Part shown: positions 44,901 through 57,196 of the stretch, piece after piece
How positions within the stretch are numbered: the stretch's first letter is position 1
How the letters are laid out: every line of letters begins with the position of its first letter
Position numbers and translations under genes: made by a program
NCBI GenBank assembly: GCA_030063045.1
Contig: JAQSEB010000026.1
Coordinates: forward strand, 124,001-188,000
Reading direction: 5' to 3'
DNA length: 64,000 nt
From: Pratylenchus scribneri
Lineage: Eukaryota; Nematoda; Chromadorea; Rhabditida; Pratylenchidae
The notes under the pieces: generated by a model
What the model was told of the DNA's origin: nothing
Seen by the model: the letters and a program-made list of their open reading frames with translations, nothing else
Database searches by the model: none

Positions 44901-47900
44901 CGGGGGTCAATTTGTAAGGACTTTTCTTATAAAATAAGGACGAATGGGAGCCCTGATATAATGAAATAAAATATAAATAAATTTAATGAGCTTTACTAAA
45001 AATAATAATTTTATTTTTATTTTCTTGCACAAATTTAAAATATACTAAAAATGGGGATATATTTTCTATCAACAATTTCCGAGGACATTGACGGTAAAAA
45101 AGAATTTCGAAATCAATTATAGTGTACTTTGAAAACATACAATATTCAAAAAAAAATTAATTTTATTTTTCGAAAAATGGATATATATTTGTTTTCATTA
45201 ACAGAAGATCCGAATATCGCATTAATTTTAAAATGTCTGAAGTAGCATAGGTTTAATAAACTGTTTGGAATAATTTAACTTTTTTATGAATTGTATGTAT
45301 TATTAAACCGGTTTGGAGATATAAGCTTAAATCTATTAAAAAATTAAAATACAAGGCGAACGTAGCGAGCCATCAGAATTTTTAATAAAAATCAAAATCT
45401 TAAGTCCCTAATGCGCTACGCGCTTTCCAAATTGGGGTTATATATTCATATATGGAAGCATGCTTTATTTAAACCAGTAGATATCTGCCCCATTTTTTAG
45501 TTATATAAAATTCATATCTTTCTTACCTGTTTTTTTTCTAAACCGGTTGATTTAGCTATTTCTTTACATTTTTGGGGCGTCAAATATGAATTAATACTGA
45601 ATTCGTAGTTTAGCACTTCATACTGTTCCATTGTATAATATAAGCGTGGAGGTGGATGTTGCGGAACTGGAATTAATTGTTTTTTACTTTAATTTATTTT
45701 TATATTTATTTTCCAATTCGATTTTTCCTCTATTCATTTTTTTCTAATCTTTTTTCGTATTCCAAAATTCAAATTTAAATTTTATTTCATTATTTTAACG
45801 ATATATTTCTCAAAACGGGCGGTTTTTTTAGCCTCTAATTTTGCAAAAAAAAATAATTTTTGGTCATAATTTGGCCAAATTTTAGTCTATAAAAATCTAT
45901 AATATACAATTCGATAGCCCAAAAAATCTATTAAATGAAGTTTAGATCACTTAAATTGGCCCATAGGTCATAGAGTTATGGCCAAAAAACACATTATCAC
46001 AAAAATGGCCATAACTCAACAATATTTTGGCCAAGCCCCTAGCCGCTACATATCCTAAGCCCCTAGCCCCTAATCCCATACCGCCACTAACCTCACCCTA
46101 CCCCTAACCCTAGCCCCTAAAAAGTTTTCCAAGGAAAAACAAAAATAGTCAAATTAGAGGCTAAAAATATCCGAATTAGAGGAAGAAAAAAACTTTACAT
46201 ATTTCTCAAAATTTTTTCAATATTTTAATTTTTTTAGTAATATTTGTTTATATTTCGTTATACTATAAATAAATAAATCATGTTCCAAATTATGAAATAA
46301 CTAAAAAAGATTACATACCAACATCGCCAATTGCGTCCGGATGTTGTTGCTCTGTAAAATTGAACCTGTAATTAAAATGTTAATGAAATATGCTTACTTT
46401 TTTGGCCTGCTCGTCGAAGTGCGTACCAATTATAGATCTGAAATTTTGTAAAAGCCAGTTTGGAGTTCATTTTAACAAAATTTTATATTCGATACTATTT
46501 TATAATATATTCATTAATATGATTTTTAATGAGCTATACTAAAAATAATAATTTTATTTCTATTTTCTCTTGCACAAATTTAAAATATACAAAAAATGGG
46601 GATATATTTTCATCAACTATTTCCGAAGACATTGACGGTTAAAAAAATTTCGAGATCAGTAATAGTGTACTTCGAAAACCCACTATATTCAAAAAAATTT
46701 TTTTATTTTTCGAAAAATGGATATATATTTGTTTTCATTAACAGAAGATCCGAATATCGCATTAATTTTAAAATGTCTGAAGTAGCATAGGTTTAATAAA
46801 CTGTTTGGAATAATTGAACTTATTTATGAATTATATTATTAAACCGGTTTGGAGATATAAGCTTAAATGAGCTAAAAAAAATTAAAATAAAAAGCGAACG
46901 TAGCGAGCCATCAGAATTTTTAATAAAAATCAAAATTATATGTCCCTAATGCGCTACGCGCTTTATGGAAGCATATTTTATTTAAACTAGGGTTGCACCT
47001 CGGCGCCCGGGGGAGGATTTTCGGGGACGGAGAATTGCGGGGAGGCAAGCTTGTGGGACGGGGACGGGGAGAGCTTCGCGGGGAAGGGAACGGGAAATGG
47101 ACCGGGGACACCGAAATTTCGGGGAATTTGCCCAATTTTGGAAAAAAATTTTTTCCGACTTAAAAAAATTTTTTTTGCTAAAATTTTTCAGAATATTAAA
47201 TAAATAAATAAATTGCATATAATTGGATAATTTTTAAATATTTTATAATAAAAGATGGCCGATTTCTTCATCGGAAATTTGTTCCAAAATTGGCTCATCA
47301 CCCATTCCTGGCTCAATTTCTTTGGTTATTTTTACCAACAATGGATTTGAAAACAAATTTGCCTTTGCCAAAAGCAAATTTTTAACTGTGATTGTATAAC
47401 TGTGATTATATTGAGCCAGAGTTGTTGAAAAGATTTTTAGCCCAAATAGCCGCGCAGAGAAAAATTAGACCAAAATTTAACCATGCAACGGAAAAATTGA
47501 AAGAAAAATGGCCATACAACGTAATCAATTTTTTAAAAAATTTTTAAAAATATGGCATTTATAAGGCAAATTAAAAATAAGGCAAAAAAATTAAGCAATT
47601 CCTCGAAAATATGGCAAATTCCATAAAAATTAGGTAAGTATTTGGGTAACTTTGGTCTCCTATTCCCTTTGCCTTTTTTGGTTAAAGATTAAATTTGGCA
47701 TGATATTACTCTTATCAAGATTAAAATAAGACAAAACAGATATATGTTACGAATTATCTGACCGCGATTACCCCTAAACACACATATGAGAAATGAAAAG
47801 GGAAATTAAAAAATTAATAAAAATTGGGGAGAACGAACCGTACTATCTATTAATCAGCTTACTCTTTTATAATTATATAGGAAATATTTTTTAATAAAAT

Positions 47901-50083
47901 TAGGTATTTGAGTGAAAAAAATTAATTATAATATCAAAAGAAGATTATTTTTCATTAAAAATAATATTTTTCATAGATTAAAAATATTTTTTTAGTTGAA
48001 TTTCTTTAAAAAAATTTCCCCGAAATTTCGGGAGTCCCCGCACGTGGAGGGATTTGGGGACGAGAAATTTTCTTTTTCGAGGACGGGGGACGGGGTCAAA
48101 AAAAGTGCAACCCTAATTTAAACCAGTAGATCTCTCCCCCATTTTTTTGTTACATAAAATTCATATCTTTCTTACCTGTTTTTTTTCTAAACCGGTTGAT
48201 TTAGCTATTTCTTTACATTTTTGGGGCGTCAAATATGAATTAATACTGAATTCGTAGTTTAGCACTTCATACTGTTCCATTGTAAAAACTTCGGGATATG
48301 GATTCGGAACTGGAATTAATTGTTATTTACTTGAATTAATTTTTATATTTATTTTCCAATTCGATTTTTCCTCTCTTCATTTTTTCTAGTCTTTTTTCAT
48401 ATCCCAAATATAAATATATAAATTTTAAAACAAAAAATATTTATTTGATAGAAAAATTTCTTTAAGAAATTGGTAAAATGTTGATTATTTTTATATTTTG
48501 CAATTCTGAAAAGCAAATTTAATTTTTTATAAATAATTTTTAAAAATTTTATCAAGTATATTATTTCAATACTTTTTTAATAATTCGTTATTTTTGTCTT
48601 TAAATTGTATAATTTTACTAATATATAAATCATGTTCTCATTTATGAAATAACTAAAAAAGATTACATACCATCACCGCTAATTGTTTCCGGATCTTGTT
48701 GGCTCTGTAAAATTGAACTTGTTAATTAAAATATTGTTGAAATATGCTTACATTTTTTTGGCGTGATCGTTTAAGTGTGAACCAATTATAGATCTGAAAT
48801 TTTGTAAAAACCAGTTTGAAGTTAATTTTCACAAATTTTTAAATTCTATACTTTTTGTATTTTATAATATATTTATTATTACCACTTTTTTCTTGATTAA
48901 AATTAAAACAGAGTTCGGATCGGGTCAATTTATAAAGACAAAAAAAATTTCGGTTATATAAGAACATAAGATAAAAACTTTTGAAAATATAAGGACATGC
49001 AAAATTTTTTCATAAAAAAAATTATTTCAATTTTTTTCGGAATGCATGCTTTTTCTCCTGAATGAATTTTTCCTTAAGTTTATTAAGCGATTAGTTTTGT
49101 GTATAAAAATATTAGAAGATTTTAAACAATTAATGGCCCGATAGGGGAAAATATGGCACGATAAGGGAAAATTTTTAATCAAAAATGGTCCGATAGGGGA
49201 AAATTTGTAATCAAAAATGGTCAGATAGGGGAAATTTTTAATAAATAAATAAAAGGGCAGAAAGGACATTAATGAATTTGAAAATACATTCTTATGGAAT
49301 AAGGACATTTTCATTTTTCTAAGGACGGAGGTCAAATTGTAAAGACTCTTATAAAATAAGGACGAATTCCAACCCTAGATTAAAATATATTAAATTACAT
49401 AATTTTGGCCTATATGAAATGATAAAAGTTGCTCAAAGTGAATTTAAAAATTTATTTGCAAAGGTAAACTTTTTAAAGGGCCTATATCAAAAATCAATTT
49501 AAAGAAATATTTAAGTTGAGTCAAAATTATAAAATAATATTTAGATGGCGGGGAGGGGTTCTACAGTGGACGGATAGTGCCAGAAAATGGGTAAAACTTT
49601 CTATTATACTTGTAAATTTCACTAAAATATCAAAGTTAAATAGATTTACTTTGTAACAATCAAAGTGGTAGAACTGAAACGGGGCATAAAATGGGATTAT
49701 ATATGAATTATATTATTAAACCGATTTGGAGATATAAGCTTAAATTAGCTAAAAAAATTAAAATACAAGGCGAACGTAGCGAGCCATCAGAATTTTTAAT
49801 AAAAATCAAAATCATAAGTCCCTAAAACGCTATCTCTTTCCAAATTGGGGTTATATATTCATATATGGAAGCATGCTTTAAACCAGTAGATCTCTGCCCC
49901 ATTTTTTAGTTACATAAAATTTCTTTCTTGCCTGTTCTTTTGTTAAACCGATGGATTCAGCTATTTCTTTACATTTTCTTTTCGTCAATTTTGGATTAAT
50001 ACTGAATTCTTTCTTTAGTATTTCTCTCTGTTCCATTGTAAAATTTTTGGGATTTGGACGTTGCTTTTTGCCTTGCTTTGGAT
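41984..50083 (-). CDS. Four-homeodomain gene, copy B (12 exons found, 5' end not found)
   Basis: Exons: 49932-50083, 48752-48793, 48671-48704, 48176-48309, 46398-46437, 46319-46351, 45527-45666, 43010-43051, 42929-42962, 42431-42567, 42073-42114, 41984-42025. Phases match copy A at every junction, including the 40-nt helix-3 exon paired with a 33-nt linker in the second unit. Units 3 and 4 of the protein are the same as in A. Unit 1 differs strongly (helix 1-2 contains FTMEQREILKKEF and KLTKRKCKEI, and the N-terminal arm is KQGKKQRPNPK), and unit 2 differs in the arm and in helix 3 (IYNWYALRRAGQK). The second helix 1-2 exon is 3 nt shorter and uses a GT donor where copy A has GC. An intact frame despite these changes argues that both copies are expressed or were until recently. 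Confidence 0.75.
43185..44955. mobile_element. Non-autonomous hAT-like element carrying an expanded minisatellite, copy B
   Basis: Same ends and same ATATAATG duplication (43177-43184 and 44956-44963) as 12364-13232, at the same intron position. It is about 0.9 kb longer because the internal array has expanded. Confidence 0.85.
43373..44805. repeat. 31-32 bp minisatellite, about 46 units with higher-order structure
   Basis: Same unit as at 12540-13080. A rare variant unit containing GATACAGAAATGG occurs twice, near 43968 and 44748, about 780 bp apart. This suggests that a block of about 25 units was duplicated as a whole. Confidence 0.95.
45815..46195. mobile_element. Inverted-repeat element with TTAGAGGCTAAAA ends, copy B
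   Basis: Partner of 14090-14470, with the same inverted repeats and C-rich core. Confidence 0.45.
46988..48115. mobile_element. hAT-like element with TAGGGTTGCACC ends, copy B
   Basis: Partner of 15264-16417 with the same ends and ATTTAAAC duplication (46980-46987 and 48116-48123). Slightly shorter and more diverged in its right G-rich end. Confidence 0.85.
48909..49378. mobile_element. Degenerate relative of the minisatellite hAT-like element, copy B
   Basis: Partner of 17214-17665, with four decayed ATGGCCCGATAGG-like units. Confidence 0.6.
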
Positions 50084-50509
50084 CTAAATAATTATTATTT
50101 AATTTAGAATTTTATATTGAATCAAGGTTCTTGGAGCTGAAAATATTAAATACAATAATCAGCTCCAGTTCAACCTTATACAAAAATTATAATATTTAAT
50201 ATATTTTTGAATTTATTTTTAAAAAATTTAATTTATTATTATTTTTTCATCATATTTTTAAAATTTATTTTTTTATATATTAAATAAATAAATAATTCAA
50301 AATTTGAGTTACGTTAATTTTTTTCAAATTTTGGAAATTCTAGCCAGTCGATTTTCGTGATCTTTTTTTTAAAGTTTCACATCAGATTGCGCATAAATAA
50401 AAACTCTAAACTTAATATGATACTTTACGGTTTCGAGTTATAAGCCATAAACCGGTTTCAAAATTTGAACTTTTTTGATTTGCACCGGTAAAACTCCTTA
50501 TGGTTTTTA

Positions 50510-50710
50510 GATTTGTACCGGGAGAAAGGGCACTACGAATGAATGTCAGCTTTCGAATGATATATGGTTTAAGGGGTGGGTCTAAACTCAAAACCCTGGG
50601 CTCTAGAAGCCGACAAATGGGTCCAAGTCGGCACTTTTTCCTTTGTGGCCGATTTGGTAAGGGGAATAATTGGTCGGAGGTCGCGCGTTCGAATACCACC
50701 AAGGGCCAAT
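50510..50710 (+). other. tRNA-like or SINE-like sequence, copy B
   Basis: Partner of 18840-19040. A-box-like TGGCCGATTTGGTAAGG near 50647 and B-box-like GTTCGAATACC near 50688 have spacing suitable for a tRNA promoter. Confidence 0.35.
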
Positions 50711-50754
50711 AATTTTTCAATGGTGGGGATCAAGTTGAGGTTTATTTTGAAAAT

Positions 50755-51085
50755 TTATAGATTTTGAAACCTATGACGCCATTTGTTAATCTATTTTTGA
50801 TTTTGAAATCTCTGTCGCCATTTCTGTTAATCTATTTTTGATTTTGAAACCTATGTCGCCATTTGTTACCCTATTTTTCATTTTGAAATCTATGTCGCCA
50901 TTTGTTAACCTATTTTTGATTTTGAAACCAATGTCGCCATTTTTGTTAATCTATTTTTGATTTTGAAACCTATGTCGCCATTTGTTACCCTATTTTTGAT
51001 TTTGAAACCTATATCTCCATTTGTTAACCTATTTTTGATTTTGAAACCTATATCTCCATTTGTTAATCTATTTTTGATTTTTTAA
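50755..51085. repeat. 39-bp tandem repeat, about 8 units (copy B)
   Basis: Unit GATTTTGAAACCTATGTCGC followed by CATTTGTTAACCTATTTTT. Copy A has only about two units at 19075-19165, so the array changed length after the duplication. Confidence 0.9.
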
Positions 51086-51143
51086 ATACTATTAAAAGAA
51101 AACAATAAATTCTGGACGAAAACACAAAAGAATAAATAATTTA

Positions 51144-51230
51144 ACCCGGCGAGGATTCGAACCCGAGATCTCCCAACCATAGACGCTTCATTAATGCAAG
51201 CATGTCACATCAGCCATTTTATACTAACAG
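51144..51230 (-). other. Second tRNA-like sequence, copy B
   Basis: Partner of 19209-19300 with the same B box GGGTTCGAATCC and imperfect arms. Confidence 0.35.
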
Positions 51231-51563
51231 CCTTATAGTCATAAAGAAATGTAAGTAAAAATACATTTTTGACCATGACTTTGGAGAATGTACCCTTAAA
51301 TTTTTTTAACATATCATAGCTGAATAAATCACTGTGCAAAATTTCAGAAAAATCGATCAACAATCAAGAGATATATGTTCCGAATAGTCATTTTGCCATT
51401 TTTATAAATATACAAGAATTGATTTAAGTTATTATGATCTAAAAACATATTTTATTAAAGTAACTAATTTTGATAGTGTTCACTTTTTCTAGGTCTATTA
51501 TTTAGTAAATATTTTTTACTAATTCGTAAATTCATAGAATTGCCTAAGAGATTATCAAATAAG

Positions 51564-54190
51564 TTAAAAATCATCTTTTTTACATTTTTGAGTGATATGC
51601 TTGAAATCTGCAGAATCCATTTGCAAGGCATCAAGATTTTTGGACATTTTATTAGATGGATTTGCTTTTTCACCAAAAATACTTCCTGAAAATATTGATG
51701 GTTTGGATGAATTGCTTTTGAATTTTTTATTTTAATTTTTATCCTAATTTAATAATAATCTAATCATAAGTTATTTCTCTTCTTCTCTAATAAAAATAAA
51801 TATGTAAATTACAATTCTAGCAAAATTTATGAAAAATGCTATATTAATTTAACTATTACTTGCCTGTAACAAATGTATACTAATATAATAGATATATTAC
51901 GAATAAATTCTATTTCGTTTCTATTACCCAAATTTATTGTTAAATTAAAAAACATAATTGAAGGAGTTGCTCTTGTAATATTATTCGTTCCAGTATTATC
52001 CTGTACAGTTTCCATCAATTCTGAGCAAATTAAACGTCGAAAATATGGAATATGTTTTTGGGTGAAATTCATTTCAATCTCATTGATTATATATTTTGCA
52101 TATGCCAAAATGAACACGCCACAATCTATAGTATTTTCTTGTAAAGGTATTTTTTCCACTAACTAATAAAAAAATTATTGAAACATTTTTATTAATTTTA
52201 AATACAATGTATTGCCATCCACCAGGTTGCGGTAGCTTTTTTTTCTTATAAATATCTTCGATGAGTGTGAACATTTTCAATAGAAAATGATTTTTTGTGA
52301 CATTTTCTGGATCCAACTGTGTTCCCACATCATCCAACGGTACTAAATTTTCATAAATTTTTAACTTTTCTTGTGCAAAATTTGTTTATTATCTTAATTT
52401 GCAATATGAATTTATTATTATTTAGTTATATCAGTAAATAATTTATGCCAGAGTTACGATCGAATCAAGACTATTCATAAGGAAAAATTTCCATTTTATA
52501 AGGAATTAGGGGAAAAAATTTGAAAATCTCAAGACATGTTAAAATTTTTAAATTTATAAAAAAAAACATTTTAATAATTTTTAGAATGCTTCTATTTTTC
52601 TCCTCAAGGAATTTTACTTAAATTTATCTAGCAATTAGACTAAATCTTTTTTTTATATATAATGCGATATCATAAGATTCTGAACAATTAAAAATGGCCG
52701 AGTAGGAAAAATAATAGTCCAAAATTAACCAAAAGAAATAGTCAAAAATGGCTAGATAGGGAAAAATTTTAACCAAAAATTTTCATTTATAAGGTCAATA
52801 TTAGGGAAATAAGGACAATTATGAATTAAGGACATTCTTATAAATAAGAATATTTTTATTTTTTATAAAGATGAGGTTCAAATTGTAAGAACTTTTCATA
52901 TAAAAAAGGACGAATCTGAACCCCGATTTATGTCAATAATTAAAATAAAATATTAACCTTAAATACTAATGTGAAATAGTTAAAATTTTAGAGACATAAA
53001 CCGAAATTGGCTCGAAAGGGGAACCAGATTTTAAATTCTTAAATCAATTAGAGTTGATATGTTAAAGAATTTTTCTTGATCAATTATTTTATATAATTCC
53101 ATTTTCTATTAGATTTAATGCTTCTATAGGCTCATATAATGTTTTCCATAATTTTAGCATATTCCTATCTAATATATAATTTTTGATTCTAGCGTAAACT
53201 TCATTTGTAAAGCTAAGGTAAATATAATATGTTTAATATTTTAATTAAACGATATTTAATTCTTATGAGTAAAATGGACTTTCATTAAATTAATTTGTCA
53301 AACATAATTCTAATCTAATTGATTAGACTTTCAAATTAATTATTACAAGTTTTTGGTCTAAATAAATTTTATTTATTAAATTGGATTTATCATAAGATGA
53401 TATTTTATTTGCTGAATAAATATTGAAATGCTTAAAAAATATATAGCCAAAAAAGAGTGCAATATAATTATAATAATATAAGGATTTTCCACATTCAGAA
53501 ACCATATACCAATTGATATCGTCGAGACACATCAAAGGTAGATATATACAATTTGCCATATTTTATTCAAAATTAATAGATTATTAAGGCACTTTAATTA
53601 AATCTATTGATTGGGTATAAGATTTGAAGGTAAATTGAATTAAATTTCTGAATAGTTACTATCATCTATTCGGCAATTTCAATTTATAGGCAAATAAATA
53701 TTTCCCTTTATCATATCATAAATGTTTATAAAAATACTTACATTTCATCGAATCAAGTATCATAATTGTCTTTTGTGGGAAGTTGAGCAATGCCAATGCC
53801 CAATGATTACCATACAAATGTGCTGGCACAAAAATCTGGAGTTGATTATTCTCCAAATTGATATTTTGTAGCCAAAAATCGCATTGATTTAATTCAGATT
53901 TTATGTACAAAGCGGTAAGAAATGTACTCATATAGATATATTGTGGATGGCCTTTTATTAATAAATGCATATATCCATTAATCACATCATCAATTAACAA
54001 ATGACCATCGATCAATGTGGCCATATGAGCCGCTAAATTTTCAAGATTATTCAAAAGATAATTCTTTAACTACCCTCAATTCGGATATTTTCTTCTCCTA
54101 CAGGCAAATTTTGATTATTTTGGAATTTATTCAAAACTGTTTCCCAGACATCATCTTTCTTGAATAATTCGGGTAATTCTGGCATATCAT
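51564..54190 (-). CDS. ULP1/SENP-type cysteine protease, copy B (5' end not found)
   Basis: Exons: 54074-54190, 53742-54032, 52206-52342, 51928-52162, 51564-51685. The catalytic His, Asp, Gln and Cys motifs are unchanged from copy A and splice phases are conserved. Coding differences are few, for example Lys-Arg-His to Lys-Gly-His after the DDVINGYM segment. It lies downstream of the secreted repeat gene on the same strand, as in copy A. Confidence 0.8.
52449..52925. mobile_element. Degenerate minisatellite hAT-like element, copy B
   Basis: Partner of 20500-20976 at the same intron position. Confidence 0.7.
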
Positions 54191-54706
54191 CTGGTTTTAT
54201 AATAACTAAAAATAATTGTTATTAGACTGTGAATTAGTAGAATATCGATCGGAAATTAAGTCGTTTCGAGAAGAAATTTCAGTAAAATTTATTATATTTC
54301 ATTAATTTTTAAATATTGCAAATATTATAAAAAGTTTTAATAAAAATATAAGAGAAAACTATTATTTAGGGTAAAAGTTTTGAAAAAGATTTTTTGGAAA
54401 AAATTCTGAAGGAAGAAATAATTTTCTGGAAAGTTTTATATAAAAGATTTTCTCATAAAAAAGATTTTTTGATGAAAAATATTTTTGGGATAAAAATTAG
54501 ATTTCGTATATTTATTTTGCAAATGATAAGCAAATTTGTTTTTATTAAGAATTTTTTATAAAATTTGAAGGTAAATTTATTTTAAAATTTTGATTTTTTT
54601 GCCGATATTTATGGACAAATTTACTATATAAAAATCTTTCCGTTTCTAATTATATTATAGTTAACTTTCCTTTATGCAATAATTTTTTAACATTTTTTAA
54701 ATTTTT

Positions 54707-57196
54707 TTAAATAATACCAATAGTATTTTCAGATATATTCATTTTTTCAATATGTTGACCCCCAAAAATTGAGCCAGATGATTTATCAAAAATTGAGTCA
54801 GTTGATTGCATTTGTCCATGGTGATCTATCCAACAAGTTGATTCGACTTGGTAAGGTAACATTGATTCAGATTCATATTTTTCTTTTAATATCTTTTCTT
54901 TTTGCTCTGCAATTTTTGATGCAATCAAATTTAATTCATTCGAATCATGAATTAGTGAACTGGTTTGTTTATAGCCTTCCATAGGAAAAAGCGAACCAGT
55001 TTGTTTATTTTCTTGTCCCACAAATTTTGTTGTACTAGTGGGTTGGTTCCCATGCTGAGCAAACATTGTTGTACCAATTGGTTGGTTCCCATGCTCGGCA
55101 AATATTGTTGTACCAGTTGGGTGGTTCCCATGCTCGGCAAACATTGTTATACCAGCTGGTTGATTCCCATACTCGGCAAACATTGATATACCAGTTGGTT
55201 GGTTCCCATGCTCGGTAAATATTGCACCAGTTTGTCTTTGCCCTTCCATTGGTAAGTTTGATTCAAATCCATATTTTTCCTTTAATATCCTTTCTTTTTG
55301 CTTTTCTACAATTTTTGATGCAATCAAATTTAATTCATTCGAATCTTTATTCATAGGAATTAGTGAACTGGTTTGTTTATTTCCTTGCCCCACAAATATT
55401 GTTTTACCAATTGGTTGGTTTCTATACTCGTTAAACATTGCACCAGTTTGTTTCTGCCCTTCCATTGGTAAGTTTGATTCAGATCCATATTTTTCCTTTA
55501 ATATCCTTTCTTTTTGCTTTTCTACAATTTTTGATGCAATCAAATTTAATTCATTCGAATCTTTATCCATAGGAATTAGTGAATTGGTTTGTTTATTTCC
55601 TTGCCCCACAAATATTGTTTTACCAGTTGGGTGGTTCCCATGCTCGGCAAACATTGTTATACCAGTTGATTGGTTCCCATGCTCGGCAAATATTGTTGTA
55701 CCAGTAGGGTGGTTCCCATGCTCGGCAAACATTGTTATACCAATTGGTTGGTTTCCATGTTCGGTAAATATTGTATCAGTTTGTTTTTGCCCTTCCATTG
55801 GTAAGTTTGATTCAAATCCATATTTTTCCTTTATTATCTTTTCTTTTTGCTTTTCTACAATTTTTGATGCAATCAAATTTAATTCATTCGAATCTTTATC
55901 CATAGGAATTAGTGAACTGATTTGTTTATTTCCTTGCCCCACAAATATTGTTTTACCAATTGGTTGGTTTCTATACTCGTTAAACATTGCACCAGTTTGT
56001 TTCTGCCCTTCCATTGGTAAGTTTGATTCAGATCCATATTTTTCCTTTAATATCCTTTCTTTTTGCTTTTCTACAATTTTTGATGCAATCAAATTTAATT
56101 CATTCGAATCTTCATCCATAGGAAATATGGTTTGTTTATGGCCTTCCATAGGAAAGAGCTTACTAATTTGTTTATTGCCTTGCTTTGCAAACATTTTTTC
56201 AACATTTTTTTTGTTGCCTTGTTCCACAAACATTTTTCCAATTTTTTTTTGGACTTCCATAAGTAAATTTGATTCAGAGTCAGATCCATATTTTTTCTTT
56301 AATAAATTCCCCTCTTTTTGTTTTTCAATAATCTTTGATGCAATCAAATTTAATTCATTCGATTCTTTATCCATAGCTAATTGTGTATCAGTTTGTTTAT
56401 TTCCTTGCCCCAAAAATATTGTTGTACCAGTTGGGTGGTTCCCATGCTCGGCAAACATTGTTATACCAGTTGGTTGGTTCCCATGCTCGGCAAACATTGA
56501 TATACCAGTTGGTTGGTTCCCATGCTCGGCAAACATTGTTATACCAGTTGGTTGGTTCCCATGCTCGGCAAATATTGTTTTACCAGTTGATTGGTTCCCA
56601 TGCTCGGCAAATATTGTTGTACCAGTTGGTTGGTTCCCATGCTCGGCAAACATTGTTGTACCAGTTGGTTGGTTCCCATGCTCGCCAAATATTGTTGTAC
56701 CAGTTGGTTGGTTCCCATGCTCGGCAAACATTGTTGTACCAGTAGGTTGATTGCCATGCTCGGCAAACATTGTTGTACCAGTTGGTTGGTTCCCATGCTC
56801 GGCAAATATTGTTGTACCAGTTGGTTGGTTCCCATGCTCGGCAAACATTGTTGTACCAGTAGGTTGATTGCCATGCTCGGCAAATATTGTTGTACCCGTT
56901 GGTTGGTTTCTATACTCGGCAAACATTGTTGTACCAGTTGGTTGGTTCCCATGCTCGGCAAACATTGTTGTACCAGTAGGTTGATTGCCATGCTCGGCAA
57001 ATATTGTTGTACCCGTTGGTTGGTTTCTATACTCGGCAAACATTGTTGTACCAATTTGAAAAAGTGATTTTTCTTTATTTTTTTGCTGCTTTACAGCATC
57101 ATGGGATCCATGTTTGTCACCACTTTTTCTTTCATCAGCTGCATAGCAATATCCAATTAAAAGAATTATTTGTAAAAGAATATATAAATTGTTCAT
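54707..57196 (-). CDS. Secreted 13-residue-repeat protein, MAP-1-like candidate effector, copy B (829 aa)
   Basis: Same architecture as the copy at 22758-24974. The first repeat block has 17 units instead of 10. The length difference between the proteins (91 residues) is exactly seven 13-residue units, and the rest aligns without frameshift. Several units form a higher-order pattern (TGTTIF and TGTTMF alternating, with AEYRNQP returning every three units). The signal peptide is identical except for Thr to Ala just after the predicted cleavage site. Likely exported from a secretory cell; function unknown. Confidence 0.8.
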   Translation of the reverse strand: MNNLYILLQIILLIGYCYAADERKSGDKHGSHDAVKQQKNKEKSLFQIGTTMFAEYRNQPTGTTIFAEHGNQPTGTTMFAEHGNQPTGTTMFAEYRNQPTGTTIFAEHGNQPTGTTMFAEHGNQPTGTTIFAEHGNQPTGTTMFAEHGNQPTGTTMFAEHGNQPTGTTIFGEHGNQPTGTTMFAEHGNQPTGTTIFAEHGNQSTGKTIFAEHGNQPTGITMFAEHGNQPTGISMFAEHGNQPTGITMFAEHGNHPTGTTIFLGQGNKQTDTQLAMDKESNELNLIASKIIEKQKEGNLLKKKYGSDSESNLLMEVQKKIGKMFVEQGNKKNVEKMFAKQGNKQISKLFPMEGHKQTIFPMDEDSNELNLIASKIVEKQKERILKEKYGSESNLPMEGQKQTGAMFNEYRNQPIGKTIFVGQGNKQISSLIPMDKDSNELNLIASKIVEKQKEKIIKEKYGFESNLPMEGQKQTDTIFTEHGNQPIGITMFAEHGNHPTGTTIFAEHGNQSTGITMFAEHGNHPTGKTIFVGQGNKQTNSLIPMDKDSNELNLIASKIVEKQKERILKEKYGSESNLPMEGQKQTGAMFNEYRNQPIGKTIFVGQGNKQTSSLIPMNKDSNELNLIASKIVEKQKERILKEKYGFESNLPMEGQRQTGAIFTEHGNQPTGISMFAEYGNQPAGITMFAEHGNHPTGTTIFAEHGNQPIGTTMFAQHGNQPTSTTKFVGQENKQTGSLFPMEGYKQTSSLIHDSNELNLIASKIAEQKEKILKEKYESESMLPYQVESTCWIDHHGQMQSTDSIFDKSSGSIFGGQHIEKMNISENTIGII

